A DNA stretch of 64,000 nucleotides. Origin: Paraburkholderia youngii. Lineage in GTDB: Bacteria; Pseudomonadota; Gammaproteobacteria; Burkholderiales; Burkholderiaceae. Location of the stretch: the NCBI RefSeq assembly GCF_013366925.1, contig NZ_JAALDK010000003.1, positions 372,001-436,000 on the forward strand. The letters are read 5' to 3'. Below are positions 57,140 to 64,000 of this stretch, piece by piece. Under the pieces are notes generated by a model, which worked only from the letters and a program-made list of their open reading frames with translations, did no database searches and was not told the origin of the DNA. Made by a program: the position numbers and the translations under genes. Every line of letters begins with the position of its first letter. Position 1 is the stretch's first letter.

Positions 57140-58426
57140 TCATTGCAACACGCAACGTATTGGGAGGTGCTTTGGCCCACTTACGAAATTAGACGTCGTG
57201 AATTCGATATCTCCCACCGGTTCGACGAACTGCAACTTCGGGACCAGTTCCTCGAACAGGACCCGCATCTCCATGTTTGCGAGATGCTGACCAAGACATA
57301 CGTGAGCACCTGCCCCAAACGCAATGTGCCGATTCGGCCTTCGGTCGATATCGAATATGAAAGGGTCGGGGAAAACTTCCTCATCGCGATTGGCCGACCC
57401 GTAGCAGAGCATCAGCCAATCGCCCTTGCGGATAGTCCTGCCTCGCAAATTCGTGTCGGCTGCCGCCGTACGCATGAAATGACGCACTGGCGATGCGTAG
57501 CGGAGGCTCTCATCGATGAATTGCGGAATGAGCGACGGGTCAGCCTTAAGCCGCGGCAGCAATTGGGGGAATTGACACAATGCCCACATCGCAACCGATA
57601 TGGAAGACGAGACGGTGTCATGTCCGGCGGCGGCGATAATCACGTAGTAGCCGAGTCGGGTTGCCTCATCAATAGGCTGTCCATCGACAACCGCGTTGGC
57701 GAGCAAGGTGGCGATGTCGTTACGCGGTTTTTTGCGGCGATCTTCGGTCAGGCGATCAAAGTAACCCTTGAAGTCTACTACAACTGACAGCAGCGCCTTG
57801 CCGATCGCACTTCCGGCGTCGCCCTGGCGACCGATCTCGCGCTTGTATTCGGCATCCTCGCTTCCAAACATCTCCTGTGTGAGTCTCAACATACGGGGAG
57901 ATTCTTCCTGCGGAACTCCGAGAATATCCATGATCACGTTCAGCGGATAGTGCGAGGCGAAATCGTTCGCAAAGTCAATTACGGAGCCGCTCTTTTGCAG
58001 AAGTTCCCCGATCATCAAATGTGCCAATGATCGGATGCGAGCCTCAAGCTTAACGACACTGTTCGGCATAAACCACGACTGTGTCAGTGCGCGCAAACTC
58101 TTGTGTTCGTCGCCGTCGACGTGGACGAGCGAACGGACGATGTTTGGACTACCGGTGGCCCCTATAACATGCGCGATAGATGCTTGCGGACGGCAGACGA
58201 CGGAATACTCGCCGTTGCGAAACAGGGCATTGTTCCGGGAAATCATTGAGACGTCGGCGTGTTTTGTTACCACCCAGAATGGGTCATGCGCGTCCGCCAT
58301 TGCTCGTCCAACTGGGTTGTTTGCACGCGCCCACGCGTATATCTCATGGAGCCCGTCGAGGTTTGTATACGACTGCGGATCAACCAGACGGTTTGCTATG
58401 TCTTTCGGTAGGTCGTAATTTGTCAT
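57140..58426 (-). CDS. Cytochrome P450 monooxygenase
   Basis: The 428-residue soluble P450 has the I-helix motif IIAAAGHDTVSSSISVAMWA (AGxDT form), the K-helix ESLR in FIDESLRYASPVRHF, and the haem loop FGAGAHVCLGQHLANMEMRV with the cysteine ligand. It uses reduced ferredoxin to insert oxygen into a small organic molecule. No ferredoxin or reductase gene is adjacent, so partners must come from elsewhere. ATG at 58426 (MTNYDLPKDIANRLVDPQSY) gives the usual length; the longer frame upstream has no ribosome site. The fold suggests a bacterial class I P450 for a terpenoid, lipid or steroid-like substrate, but that is a guess. Confidence 0.93.
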   Translation of the reverse strand: MTNYDLPKDIANRLVDPQSYTNLDGLHEIYAWARANNPVGRAMADAHDPFWVVTKHADVSMISRNNALFRNGEYSVVCRPQASIAHVIGATGSPNIVRSLVHVDGDEHKSLRALTQSWFMPNSVVKLEARIRSLAHLMIGELLQKSGSVIDFANDFASHYPLNVIMDILGVPQEESPRMLRLTQEMFGSEDAEYKREIGRQGDAGSAIGKALLSVVVDFKGYFDRLTEDRRKKPRNDIATLLANAVVDGQPIDEATRLGYYVIIAAAGHDTVSSSISVAMWALCQFPQLLPRLKADPSLIPQFIDESLRYASPVRHFMRTAAADTNLRGRTIRKGDWLMLCYGSANRDEEVFPDPFIFDIDRRPNRHIAFGAGAHVCLGQHLANMEMRVLFEELVPKLQFVEPVGDIEFTTSNFVSGPKHLPIRCVLQ

Positions 58427-58994
58427 GCTCACGATATTGCAGAAAAATTGACATGTGAAATCGAGGCAAGCAACGTGTATCGACGTATCCACTCATGGCT
58501 GGGATTGGGGTCGACCGACGTTTGCGGATCGCTCGCCAGTTGATGCGCACCGAAGCCGTCGCGTCGGCAAAAGAGGCGAACGGGCCGGGCGCATGCGTGC
58601 GCTCGTCGGATATTGTCCTTTCATACTATTCACGACTTTCGTCTTTCGCCTTAATGCATGTCAACTTTTCTTGATCACGTGATCATGTATTTGAGCCTCG
58701 AAGGTACCCCCAACACAGGTTTGCGAAGCTTCTCAAAGCGATGACGAAATAGGTTGAACCAGCATCCTGAAGCCTGTTTTTCGTGCCGGCTGCCACTTGT
58801 AGCAAGCCGCGATTTTGCTAAGGACGGGGTGCGCGGATCTCATCGAGGCTGCGGGCGTGCTTCGGCAACCGCCCATCTGGCAAGCCGGATACATGCATGC
58901 AGACCGTTTCGACATCAGGAAAAAGAGGCTTGCAAAAGGCGTCGGGTCCATACATACGATTCGAACGATTACCCCACAAAGGAGGAGGACGTTT
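58427..58994. other. Intergenic, no gene recognised
   Basis: No gene. TTGATCACGTGATCA near 58670-58684 is a perfect palindrome (TGATCACGTGATCA) that could be an operator for either neighbour. Confidence 0.4.
58671..58684. promoter_or_regulatory. Perfect 14-base palindrome, possible operator
   Basis: TGATCACGTGATCA lies about 245 bases upstream of the P450 start and 310 bases upstream of the next plus-strand gene. A dimeric regulator site is possible, but there is no regulator gene nearby. Confidence 0.25.
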
Positions 58995-59257
58995 ATGGCG
59001 ATTTCAGGAATGTCGTTGAGAAGCATGGTTCAGGACTGGCTGGCGCCCGACCCGAAGCGAGGATTCCGGGTCAGCCATTACGAAAGATCCAGTGCGGGAC
59101 GTTACGTTTGGTTGTCTCAGACAACGGAGGTGGGTCAAAGGCGATGTTCTTTTTTCGTCATCCAGACGGCAAATGGTGCATTTATCCTCCCGGTCCAGAG
59201 AGGCCTGCAATGCACGGTGAAGTCTCGTGCACGCAGACGAGTGGTGCAAGCGTCTAG
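58995..59257 (+). pseudogene. Small hypothetical gene, frameshifted
   Basis: ATG at 58995 follows a very strong ribosome site (AAAGGAGGAGG) and reads MAISGMSLRSMVQDWLAPDP then KRGFRVSHYERSSAGRYVWL. The sensible ending is in another frame: AMFFFRHPDGKWCIYPPGPE, RPAMHGEVSCTQTSG. A shift between 59115 and 59145 separates them. Restored, it would be about 85 residues, like small Burkholderia proteins ending in FFRHxDGxWxxFPP. Function unknown. Confidence 0.5.
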
Positions 59258-59341
59258 ATGCTATGTGGGAGGGCAGTGGCAGTAAGCCCGACTGGAGTAA
59301 AACGGGATTTGCACACTCGTTTTCTCCGAAGGAGCACGCAA

Positions 59342-60494
59342 ATGGACGCGCCTGACACAGCCCTCCGTGGGCAGAATACGACGACGGTTAGCCGCCTGTA
59401 CATGGCTTTTGAACTGGGCGATAAGAGCTGGAAGCTCTCACTGGCTGATGGACGGCGCGCGCCCAGCCGCTGTGCGGTCGCTGCGGGCGATACCACAGCC
59501 GTCCTCACCGCCGTCGCGAACGCAAAGGCGCGCTGCCATCTCAGCGCCGACGCGCCAGTCTATAGCTGCTATGAGGCGGGGCGCGATGGCTTCTGGATTC
59601 ATCGCTGGCTGACTGGACAGGGCATTGCCAATCTCGTGGTGGATTCGGCCAGTATCGAGGTGAACCGCCGTGCGCGTCGTGCCAAGACGGACCGGCTCGA
59701 CAGCGACAAGCTGCTGTCCATGCTCATCCGCTATCACACCGGCGAGCGGCGCGTATGGGCTGTGGCACGTATCCCTACTCCCGAGCAGGAAGACGACCGG
59801 CGGTTGCACCGCGAACTTGAACGCCTGCGGCATGAACGTACCGCGCACACCAACCGGATCCGTTCCCTGCTTGTACTGCATAACCTTCGGGTCAGGTACG
59901 TCGGCGGCCGCGTCTGGACGCACTGGTGGACCCGGCAGCGCGATCTGCTCGCGCCCGGTCTGCGCGGCGAGATTGACCGTGAATGTGAGCGGCTCGCGCT
60001 GGTGCGCCAGCAGATCCGCTCGCTCGAAGTGCAACAGGAGCGGCAGGTGTGCAGCGGAGCGCACCCCGGCATGGCGTTGCTGGCACAGCTTGCGGGTATC
60101 GGTAGCGGCAGCGCGTGGACCCTGGTCAGGGAGCTGTTTGGCTGGCGACAGTTTCACAACCGCCGGGAACTGGCTGGTTGTCTGGGCCTGACGCCCACGC
60201 CGTACGCCAGCGGTACCAGCGAGGTTGAACTCGGTATCAGCAAGGCGGGTAACCGGCGATGCCGGTGGCTGATGGTGGAGCTCGCCTGGAGCTGCCTGCG
60301 CCTGCAGGCCCGACAGCAAGCTCAGCCACTGGTTCAACGAGCGCTTTGCCGGTGCCGGCAAGCGGCTGCGGCGCATCGGTATCGTGGCGCTCGCGCGGCG
60401 TCTGGCGATCGCCCTGTGGCGTTTTATCGAGCATGGCGAAATCCCCGAGGGTGCGATACTCAAGCCGGGAAAGGTGAACACCGTGAAGGCATGA
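59342..60494 (+). pseudogene. IS110-family transposase, C-terminal frameshift
   Basis: It starts MDAPDTALRGQNTTTVSRLY and reads YSCYEAGRDGFWIHRWLTGQ, RRARRAKTDRLDSDKLLSML (acidic motif), LLAQLAGIGSGSAWTLVREL and GLTPTPYASGTSEVELGISK. Near 60310 one extra G shifts the frame. The original end reads DSKLSHWFNERFAGAGKRLR and KPGKVNTVKA and stops at 60494. The shifted frame gives a different tail instead. The lesion removes about 60 native residues. Confidence 0.8.
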
Positions 60495-60499
60495 ACGAC

Positions 60500-60535
60500 A
60501 TGAAGTACAGCAACAACATGAAGTACAGCAACAGC
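60500..60535 (+). repeat. Two tandem copies of an 18-base unit
   Basis: ATGAAGTACAGCAACAAC is followed directly by ATGAAGTACAGCAACAGC, right after the IS110 stop. One base differs. Confidence 0.7.
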
Positions 60536-60923
60536 ATGTAAAGGTCAACGCGCCCGGAACACCTTCGGGTCACCCCTTGCGGGTGACCGAGTACCTAGAT
60601 GGCGCGTCGGTAACAGGGTGGCGCCAGCGCTTCGCGCATGCGGCATGAGGTGACCGGCCCGCCGGGCCGGCACGGATAGAAGGTCGAACCCGGCACTGGC
60701 CGGGCACCAGCCCCCTGACCTGAATGACATCGACATGCCAGACTGCATACGGTATAGGTCGTAAGTGTCGCACCTCCGAATCACAGGTTGTCCGCGCCAG
60801 TCTGCGTCTGGTCGTAGCAGGCGACCACGCAAACTGGCACGGACAACGGGCAAGGAGATTTCCTTCGCATAACAGAATATTTACCTCGGGACGGACTTGA
60901 CTTCTGGTTCCCCATAGAAGAGG
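60536..60923. other. Non-coding DNA between two IS genes
   Basis: No gene. It contains a GC palindrome (CCGGCCC-GCC-GGGCCGG, 60654-60670) that could be an IS110 end structure. Confidence 0.35.
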
Positions 60924-61772
60924 GTGTTAGGCGCTTTTGTTAAGGGTTGCAAAGTGAACAAGCATAAGCACGGAGAAGACAACGAAGTGCAAGCCAGCCA
61001 GAGTTTCGGGCAATCGCTCGTAGTCTCTTGCGAGTCGGCGGAAGCGGTTGAGCCAGCCGAAGCTGCGCTCAACCACCCAGCGGCGCAGCGACAGCACGAA
61101 GCCTTTTTTCGCCTCCGGCAGCTTGATGACCTGAAGTCCAATCCCCTCGTCAAGCGCCGCCTGTGCGGGCCCTTCGCGGGTATATCCCTGATCCGCGAAC
61201 GCCACCTTGACCGTCTGGCCCGTGGCCTGCTGAACCTGACGCGCCAGTTCTCCAACTTGCGCGCGCTCCTGCTCGTTGGCCGGCGTCACATGCACCGCGA
61301 GCAGTTGTCCCAACGTGTCCACCGCCATATGTACCTTGCTGCCTTTCTTGCGTTTGTATCCGTCGTAGCCTGCGCGTGCGCCGCTTTCGCACGTCGATTG
61401 GAGGGTACGGCCATCGAGGATGACCGCGCTGGGTTGACCGCGGCGGTCTTGCGCGACCCGGATGATCGAACGCAAATCGCTCACCATAGCCTCGAAGCAG
61501 CCCGCCTGAATCCAGCGTTGCGTCTGCTGGTAGACCAGTTCCCACGGCGGAAAGTCATTGGGCAACAAACGCCACGGGGCGCCCGCACGTACGATCCAGC
61601 GCAGCGCGTTGAACATCTCACGCAGTTCGTAGCGGCGCTGCGGAGCGTCCTTGTTCATCAAGGTCAGATACGGAGCCGCAAAGTACCACTCTTCATCCGA
61701 CACATCCGTTGGGTAGGGCCTGCGTTTTTTCATTCCGCCAGGATACCAGGTCTCAATCGAAGTTCCTAACAC
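60924..61772 (-). mobile_element. IS5-family (IS1031-like) element
   Basis: GTGTTAGG at 60924-60931 and CCTAACAC at 61765-61772 are inverted ends around a single transposase gene. The total of about 850 bases is normal for this subgroup. The exact outer bases are uncertain by a few positions. Confidence 0.7.
60927..61733 (-). CDS. IS5-family transposase (IS1031-like), intact
   Basis: The 268-residue protein starts MKKRRPYPTDVSDEEWYFAA with a DUF4096-type N-terminal domain (YELREMFNALRWIVRAGAPW). Catalytic motifs are AVILDGRTLQST (first D), VAFADQGYTRE (second D) and WVVERSFGWLNRFRRLARDY (E). The ATG at 61733 is chosen over an upstream codon because the family begins this way. Confidence 0.9.
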   Translation of the reverse strand: MKKRRPYPTDVSDEEWYFAAPYLTLMNKDAPQRRYELREMFNALRWIVRAGAPWRLLPNDFPPWELVYQQTQRWIQAGCFEAMVSDLRSIIRVAQDRRGQPSAVILDGRTLQSTCESGARAGYDGYKRKKGSKVHMAVDTLGQLLAVHVTPANEQERAQVGELARQVQQATGQTVKVAFADQGYTREGPAQAALDEGIGLQVIKLPEAKKGFVLSLRRWVVERSFGWLNRFRRLARDYERLPETLAGLHFVVFSVLMLVHFATLNKSA

Positions 61773-62103
61773 GCTACAAGGGCTTCCCCGTTGAGCACAA
61801 GCTCAATCGAGGTTCGCTGTTGATACATGCTGCAATGCCGCGCTGGTGCGTGTGAGAAGGTGAAGGACTGCGGTTCTACAACCGGTCATGTTGGACCAAT
61901 GGTCCGGACCCTGATGAAAGACGCGCGCAGAGGCCTCATTCTCTAGCCGGGAATGGATATCCCCGCCGTGTTATTCAGGTACGCTCCGCGCGGGTCCAAC
62001 CCGCTTCACATCACCGCTGGCAGTGCAAAGTGATCGTTTCTATGTGCTCATGATGTCTGCGCCCGTTTCCCGTTGCAGGTTGGCCGACAGCCTCGAATCG
62101 GAG
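61773..62103. other. Intergenic, no gene recognised
   Basis: Terminal DNA of neighbouring IS elements; no gene seen. Confidence 0.3.
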
Positions 62104-63129
62104 TCAGTCTGCCACTGGTTCGAGCTTGAAGTCATCACCATATTTCAGCACAGCCCACGCCAATCTCGCGTTCTTTGCGGCTATCGCGATGGCTGCCCGC
62201 CAGTAGCCCCGGCGCTCGACTAGGGTTCGGGCCCATCGGCTGAAGCGATCCTGTTTCTCGCCGAGGTTAGCAATGACAGCGCGGGCACCGTTGACCAGCA
62301 GGCCGCGCAGATAGGCGTCACCTGCTTTCGTAATGCTGCCCAGCCGCGCCTTACCGCCGCTGCTATATTGACCGGGCGTAAGTCCGATCCAGGCTGCCAC
62401 CTGTCGGCCGTTTCTGAAGTCGTGCCCGGCACCAATACTGGCGAGCAGCGCACTTGCCGTGGTTGGGCCGATGCCGCGCAACTGCATCAGCCTCTTGCTA
62501 CGCGCGTCCTCACGCGCGATCTCAGCGATCGCACGGTCGTATTCGAGCAGGCGATCCTCGATATGGCCGGCATGCTCAAGCAGATCGCTGATACTGCGCT
62601 TTGCCCAGCCAGGCAATGTGTCCAGATGTTCCGTGATGTACCTGCGCAATTTGTCCGGGCTCTGTGGCAGCACCACGCCGAATTCCCAGAGCAGGCCTCG
62701 CAACCGGTTGTAGGTCGCTGTCCTCTCTTCGACGAAACCTTGTCGTGTCCGATGCAGGCAAAGCGTTGCCTGCTGATGTTCGTCCTTCAGCGGCACAAAA
62801 CGCATGCTCGGGCGCGTCACCGCTTCGCAGATTGCAGCAGCATCCGCCGCGTCGTTCTTGCCGCGCTTGCCCGACATGCGATAAGGCGCGACAAGATTGG
62901 GCGCCATGAGCTTGACCGTATGGCCGTGCCGCTGGAACATGCGGGCCCAGTGATGCGCGCCGGAGCACGCTTCCATGCCAATGAGGCACGCAGGCAACTG
63001 TGCGATCAACGTCGCCAGCTGATCGCGCGGAACACGCGGCTTGATCAGCATCGCCTTACCGGTCTCGTCCACACCGTGAACGGCAAATACATTCTTGGCA
63101 AGATCGATTCCGACAGTGATAATAGCCAT
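62104..63129 (-). CDS. IS110-family (IS1111 group) transposase, intact
   Basis: The 341-residue protein reads MAIITVGIDLAKNVFAVHGV, LIGMEACSGAHHWARMFQRH, RGKNDAADAAAICEAVTRPS in the DEDD half and MQLRGIGPTTASALLASIGA, IGLTPGQYSSGGKARLGSIT in the C-terminal half. GAGGGGAAG precedes the ATG at 63129. The frame is open throughout, so it may be active. Confidence 0.9.
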   Translation of the reverse strand: MAIITVGIDLAKNVFAVHGVDETGKAMLIKPRVPRDQLATLIAQLPACLIGMEACSGAHHWARMFQRHGHTVKLMAPNLVAPYRMSGKRGKNDAADAAAICEAVTRPSMRFVPLKDEHQQATLCLHRTRQGFVEERTATYNRLRGLLWEFGVVLPQSPDKLRRYITEHLDTLPGWAKRSISDLLEHAGHIEDRLLEYDRAIAEIAREDARSKRLMQLRGIGPTTASALLASIGAGHDFRNGRQVAAWIGLTPGQYSSGGKARLGSITKAGDAYLRGLLVNGARAVIANLGEKQDRFSRWARTLVERRGYWRAAIAIAAKNARLAWAVLKYGDDFKLEPVAD

Positions 63130-63330
63130 GGACTTCCCCTCTCGCTGGTGTCGATGAACGTTCGCAACTTCATCCTGGCACATTGATGCCGACTCGCGGC
63201 TTCCGCCGCAGCCTCGGGACGGGGAAGTCCCTTTCATTCTCTAGGTCGGGAAAAGTACCGGCCGACCTGCGAAACGGCAATTGGCCTGTGGCTGTTCCAA
63301 TCTGCAAGATACCGGTTACGGTTTTCGGTC

Positions 63331-63669
63331 ATGGTTAGTTATGCAACGGATTACCCGCTGGTCTTGCCCACCAGGCGCCTGCACGGGAGGAACATCGACA
63401 CCGCGCCAATACCGCACGCTGTGTCGCGTTGGCGTCCCCGTGTCAGATGCGCTATCGAAGAGCGAGGGCTAAAGTTGGATGCTCGAATGGTAGGCGACGA
63501 AGCTGTGTCGAAGCGCATATCCAACATCGCGAAGGGTCGACGCATTGTGGCGATAGGGCTAGGCGACGGAGGGATTTGGACGCACGGGGTGGACGCTCAC
63601 TCCCCGATCGATGCATTTGCGTCGCGGCTAATGCTACTCTTGTTTAGGTATATAGGTGGGATTGACTGA
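63331..63669 (+). CDS. Hypothetical protein, overlapping the next gene
   Basis: The 112-codon frame has a plausible second half (ISNIAKGRRIVAIGLGDGGI, DAFASRLMLLLFRYIGGID) and a poor first half, so its start may be further in. Its TGA overlaps the next ATG (TGATG), a sign of coupling. No family recognised. Confidence 0.4.
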   Translation: MVSYATDYPLVLPTRRLHGRNIDTAPIPHAVSRWRPRVRCAIEERGLKLDARMVGDEAVSKRISNIAKGRRIVAIGLGDGGIWTHGVDAHSPIDAFASRLMLLLFRYIGGID

Positions 63670-63878
63670 TGCTTGATAAGTCAGAGCCAATTGCGCTCGA
63701 ATATCTTCGGGAACTGGAACTGTGGACGTGCGCTTGGTACGATGAAGCCGTCGCAGCGAATCACGTGCGTCCGCCGTATCATCCTGATGCAACAGTCATA
63801 GAGCGTATCAGGAGATATTTTCACGCAGGCCTGTCGCCGGCGGAAGCCGCAGATGCATGTTTTGGAATGATCCATTAA
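63669..63878 (+). CDS. Hypothetical 69-residue protein
   Basis: It reads MLDKSEPIALEYLRELELWT, CAWYDEAVAANHVRPPYHPD and YFHAGLSPAEAADACFGMIH. AGGTGGGA lies upstream at a fair distance. It is acidic and helical in look and has no membrane segment. No family is recognised. It overlaps both neighbours in the same direction. Confidence 0.55.
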   Translation: MLDKSEPIALEYLRELELWTCAWYDEAVAANHVRPPYHPDATVIERIRRYFHAGLSPAEAADACFGMIH

Positions 63879-64000
63879 TAGGTGCTGAGGCCGGTCTCGA
63901 TAAGAATGGCGAACCCATTCGGCAGTGCCAAGAACGCGAGCGTCGACTCATCGATGCTTGCGATGCTTTACCGAAGATGAGGGCGGCACCTGCAGACCCA
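63857..64000 (+). CDS. Partial hypothetical gene running off the window
   Basis: An ATG inside the end of the previous gene starts MFWNDPLIGAEAGLDKNGEP followed by IRQCQERERRLIDACDALPK, open to base 64000. The 22-base overlap and amphipathic content suggest a third coupled gene, but only 48 codons are visible. Confidence 0.35.
   Translation, partial: MFWNDPLIGAEAGLDKNGEPIRQCQERERRLIDACDALPKMRAAPADP

Noticed and set aside
1..64000. CRISPR arrays
   Set aside because: No regularly spaced direct repeats of 24-40 bases were seen anywhere.

Overview
The window is GC-rich and most resembles Burkholderia sensu lato (Paraburkholderia/Caballeronia). This rests on protein character: a trimeric porin of the Burkholderia type, a second RpoD-like sigma factor, a SET-domain remnant, DUF3892 proteins, and a transposon set (IS110/IS1111, IS5, IS3, IS21, IS66, ISL3, IS6) typical of secondary replicons or plasmids in that group. 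It reads as an accessory graveyard. Intact chromosomal-type genes stand as islands between complete, nested and broken insertion sequences, and many unrelated reading frames carry single-base shifts or stops.

Layout. 1-5 kb: a frameshifted IS110 gene, a lone TnpB element with a structured 3' end, a secreted trypsin-like protease (minus), an ISL3 remnant and a small secreted protein. 6-12 kb: a porin, an RpoD paralogue and, convergent to it, a protein with two XRE-like segments. 12-16 kb: remnants of a SET-domain protein and a histidine kinase, then a 1047-residue adenylation-carrier-thioesterase enzyme whose adenylation domain resembles acetoacetyl-CoA synthetase. 16-24 kb: an EAL-domain pseudogene, an ABC permease remnant and a cluster of nested IS110/IS1111 and IS5 elements. 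24-31 kb: two diverged DUF3892 paralogues, small hypothetical genes and two IS5-type elements. 31-33.5 kb: an S9 (DPP-IV-like) peptidase. 33.5-39.3 kb: IS3/IS21/IS66/IS5 fragments, two hypothetical genes and tyrosine recombinase pieces. 39.3-45.2 kb: a second IS5 copy, the 3' two thirds of a siderophore-type N-hydroxylase, a complete IS21 and a PhzF-cupin fusion. 45.3-47.4 kb: a mosaic of four IS fragments. 47.4-48.8 kb: a DyP peroxidase with a C-terminal encapsulin-targeting peptide, overlapping an encapsulin gene cut off after about 104 codons. 49-56.9 kb: more IS debris, a group II intron 3' end and a lipoprotein peptidase pseudogene. 57-58.4 kb: a cytochrome P450. 59-63 kb: IS110, IS5 and IS110 elements. 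The right edge holds three short, overlapping hypothetical genes.

Working together. Few genes form live operons. The clearest functional unit, encapsulin plus its DyP cargo, has lost its shell. The hydroxylase and PhzF-cupin genes probably belonged to one plus-strand operon that was split by IS21 and beheaded by IS5. The A-T-TE enzyme, the P450 and the S9 peptidase stand alone. Because so many unrelated genes have one-base lesions, either this is a decaying region with relaxed selection or the assembly contains indel errors. All domain names come from motifs read by eye, not from a database search.
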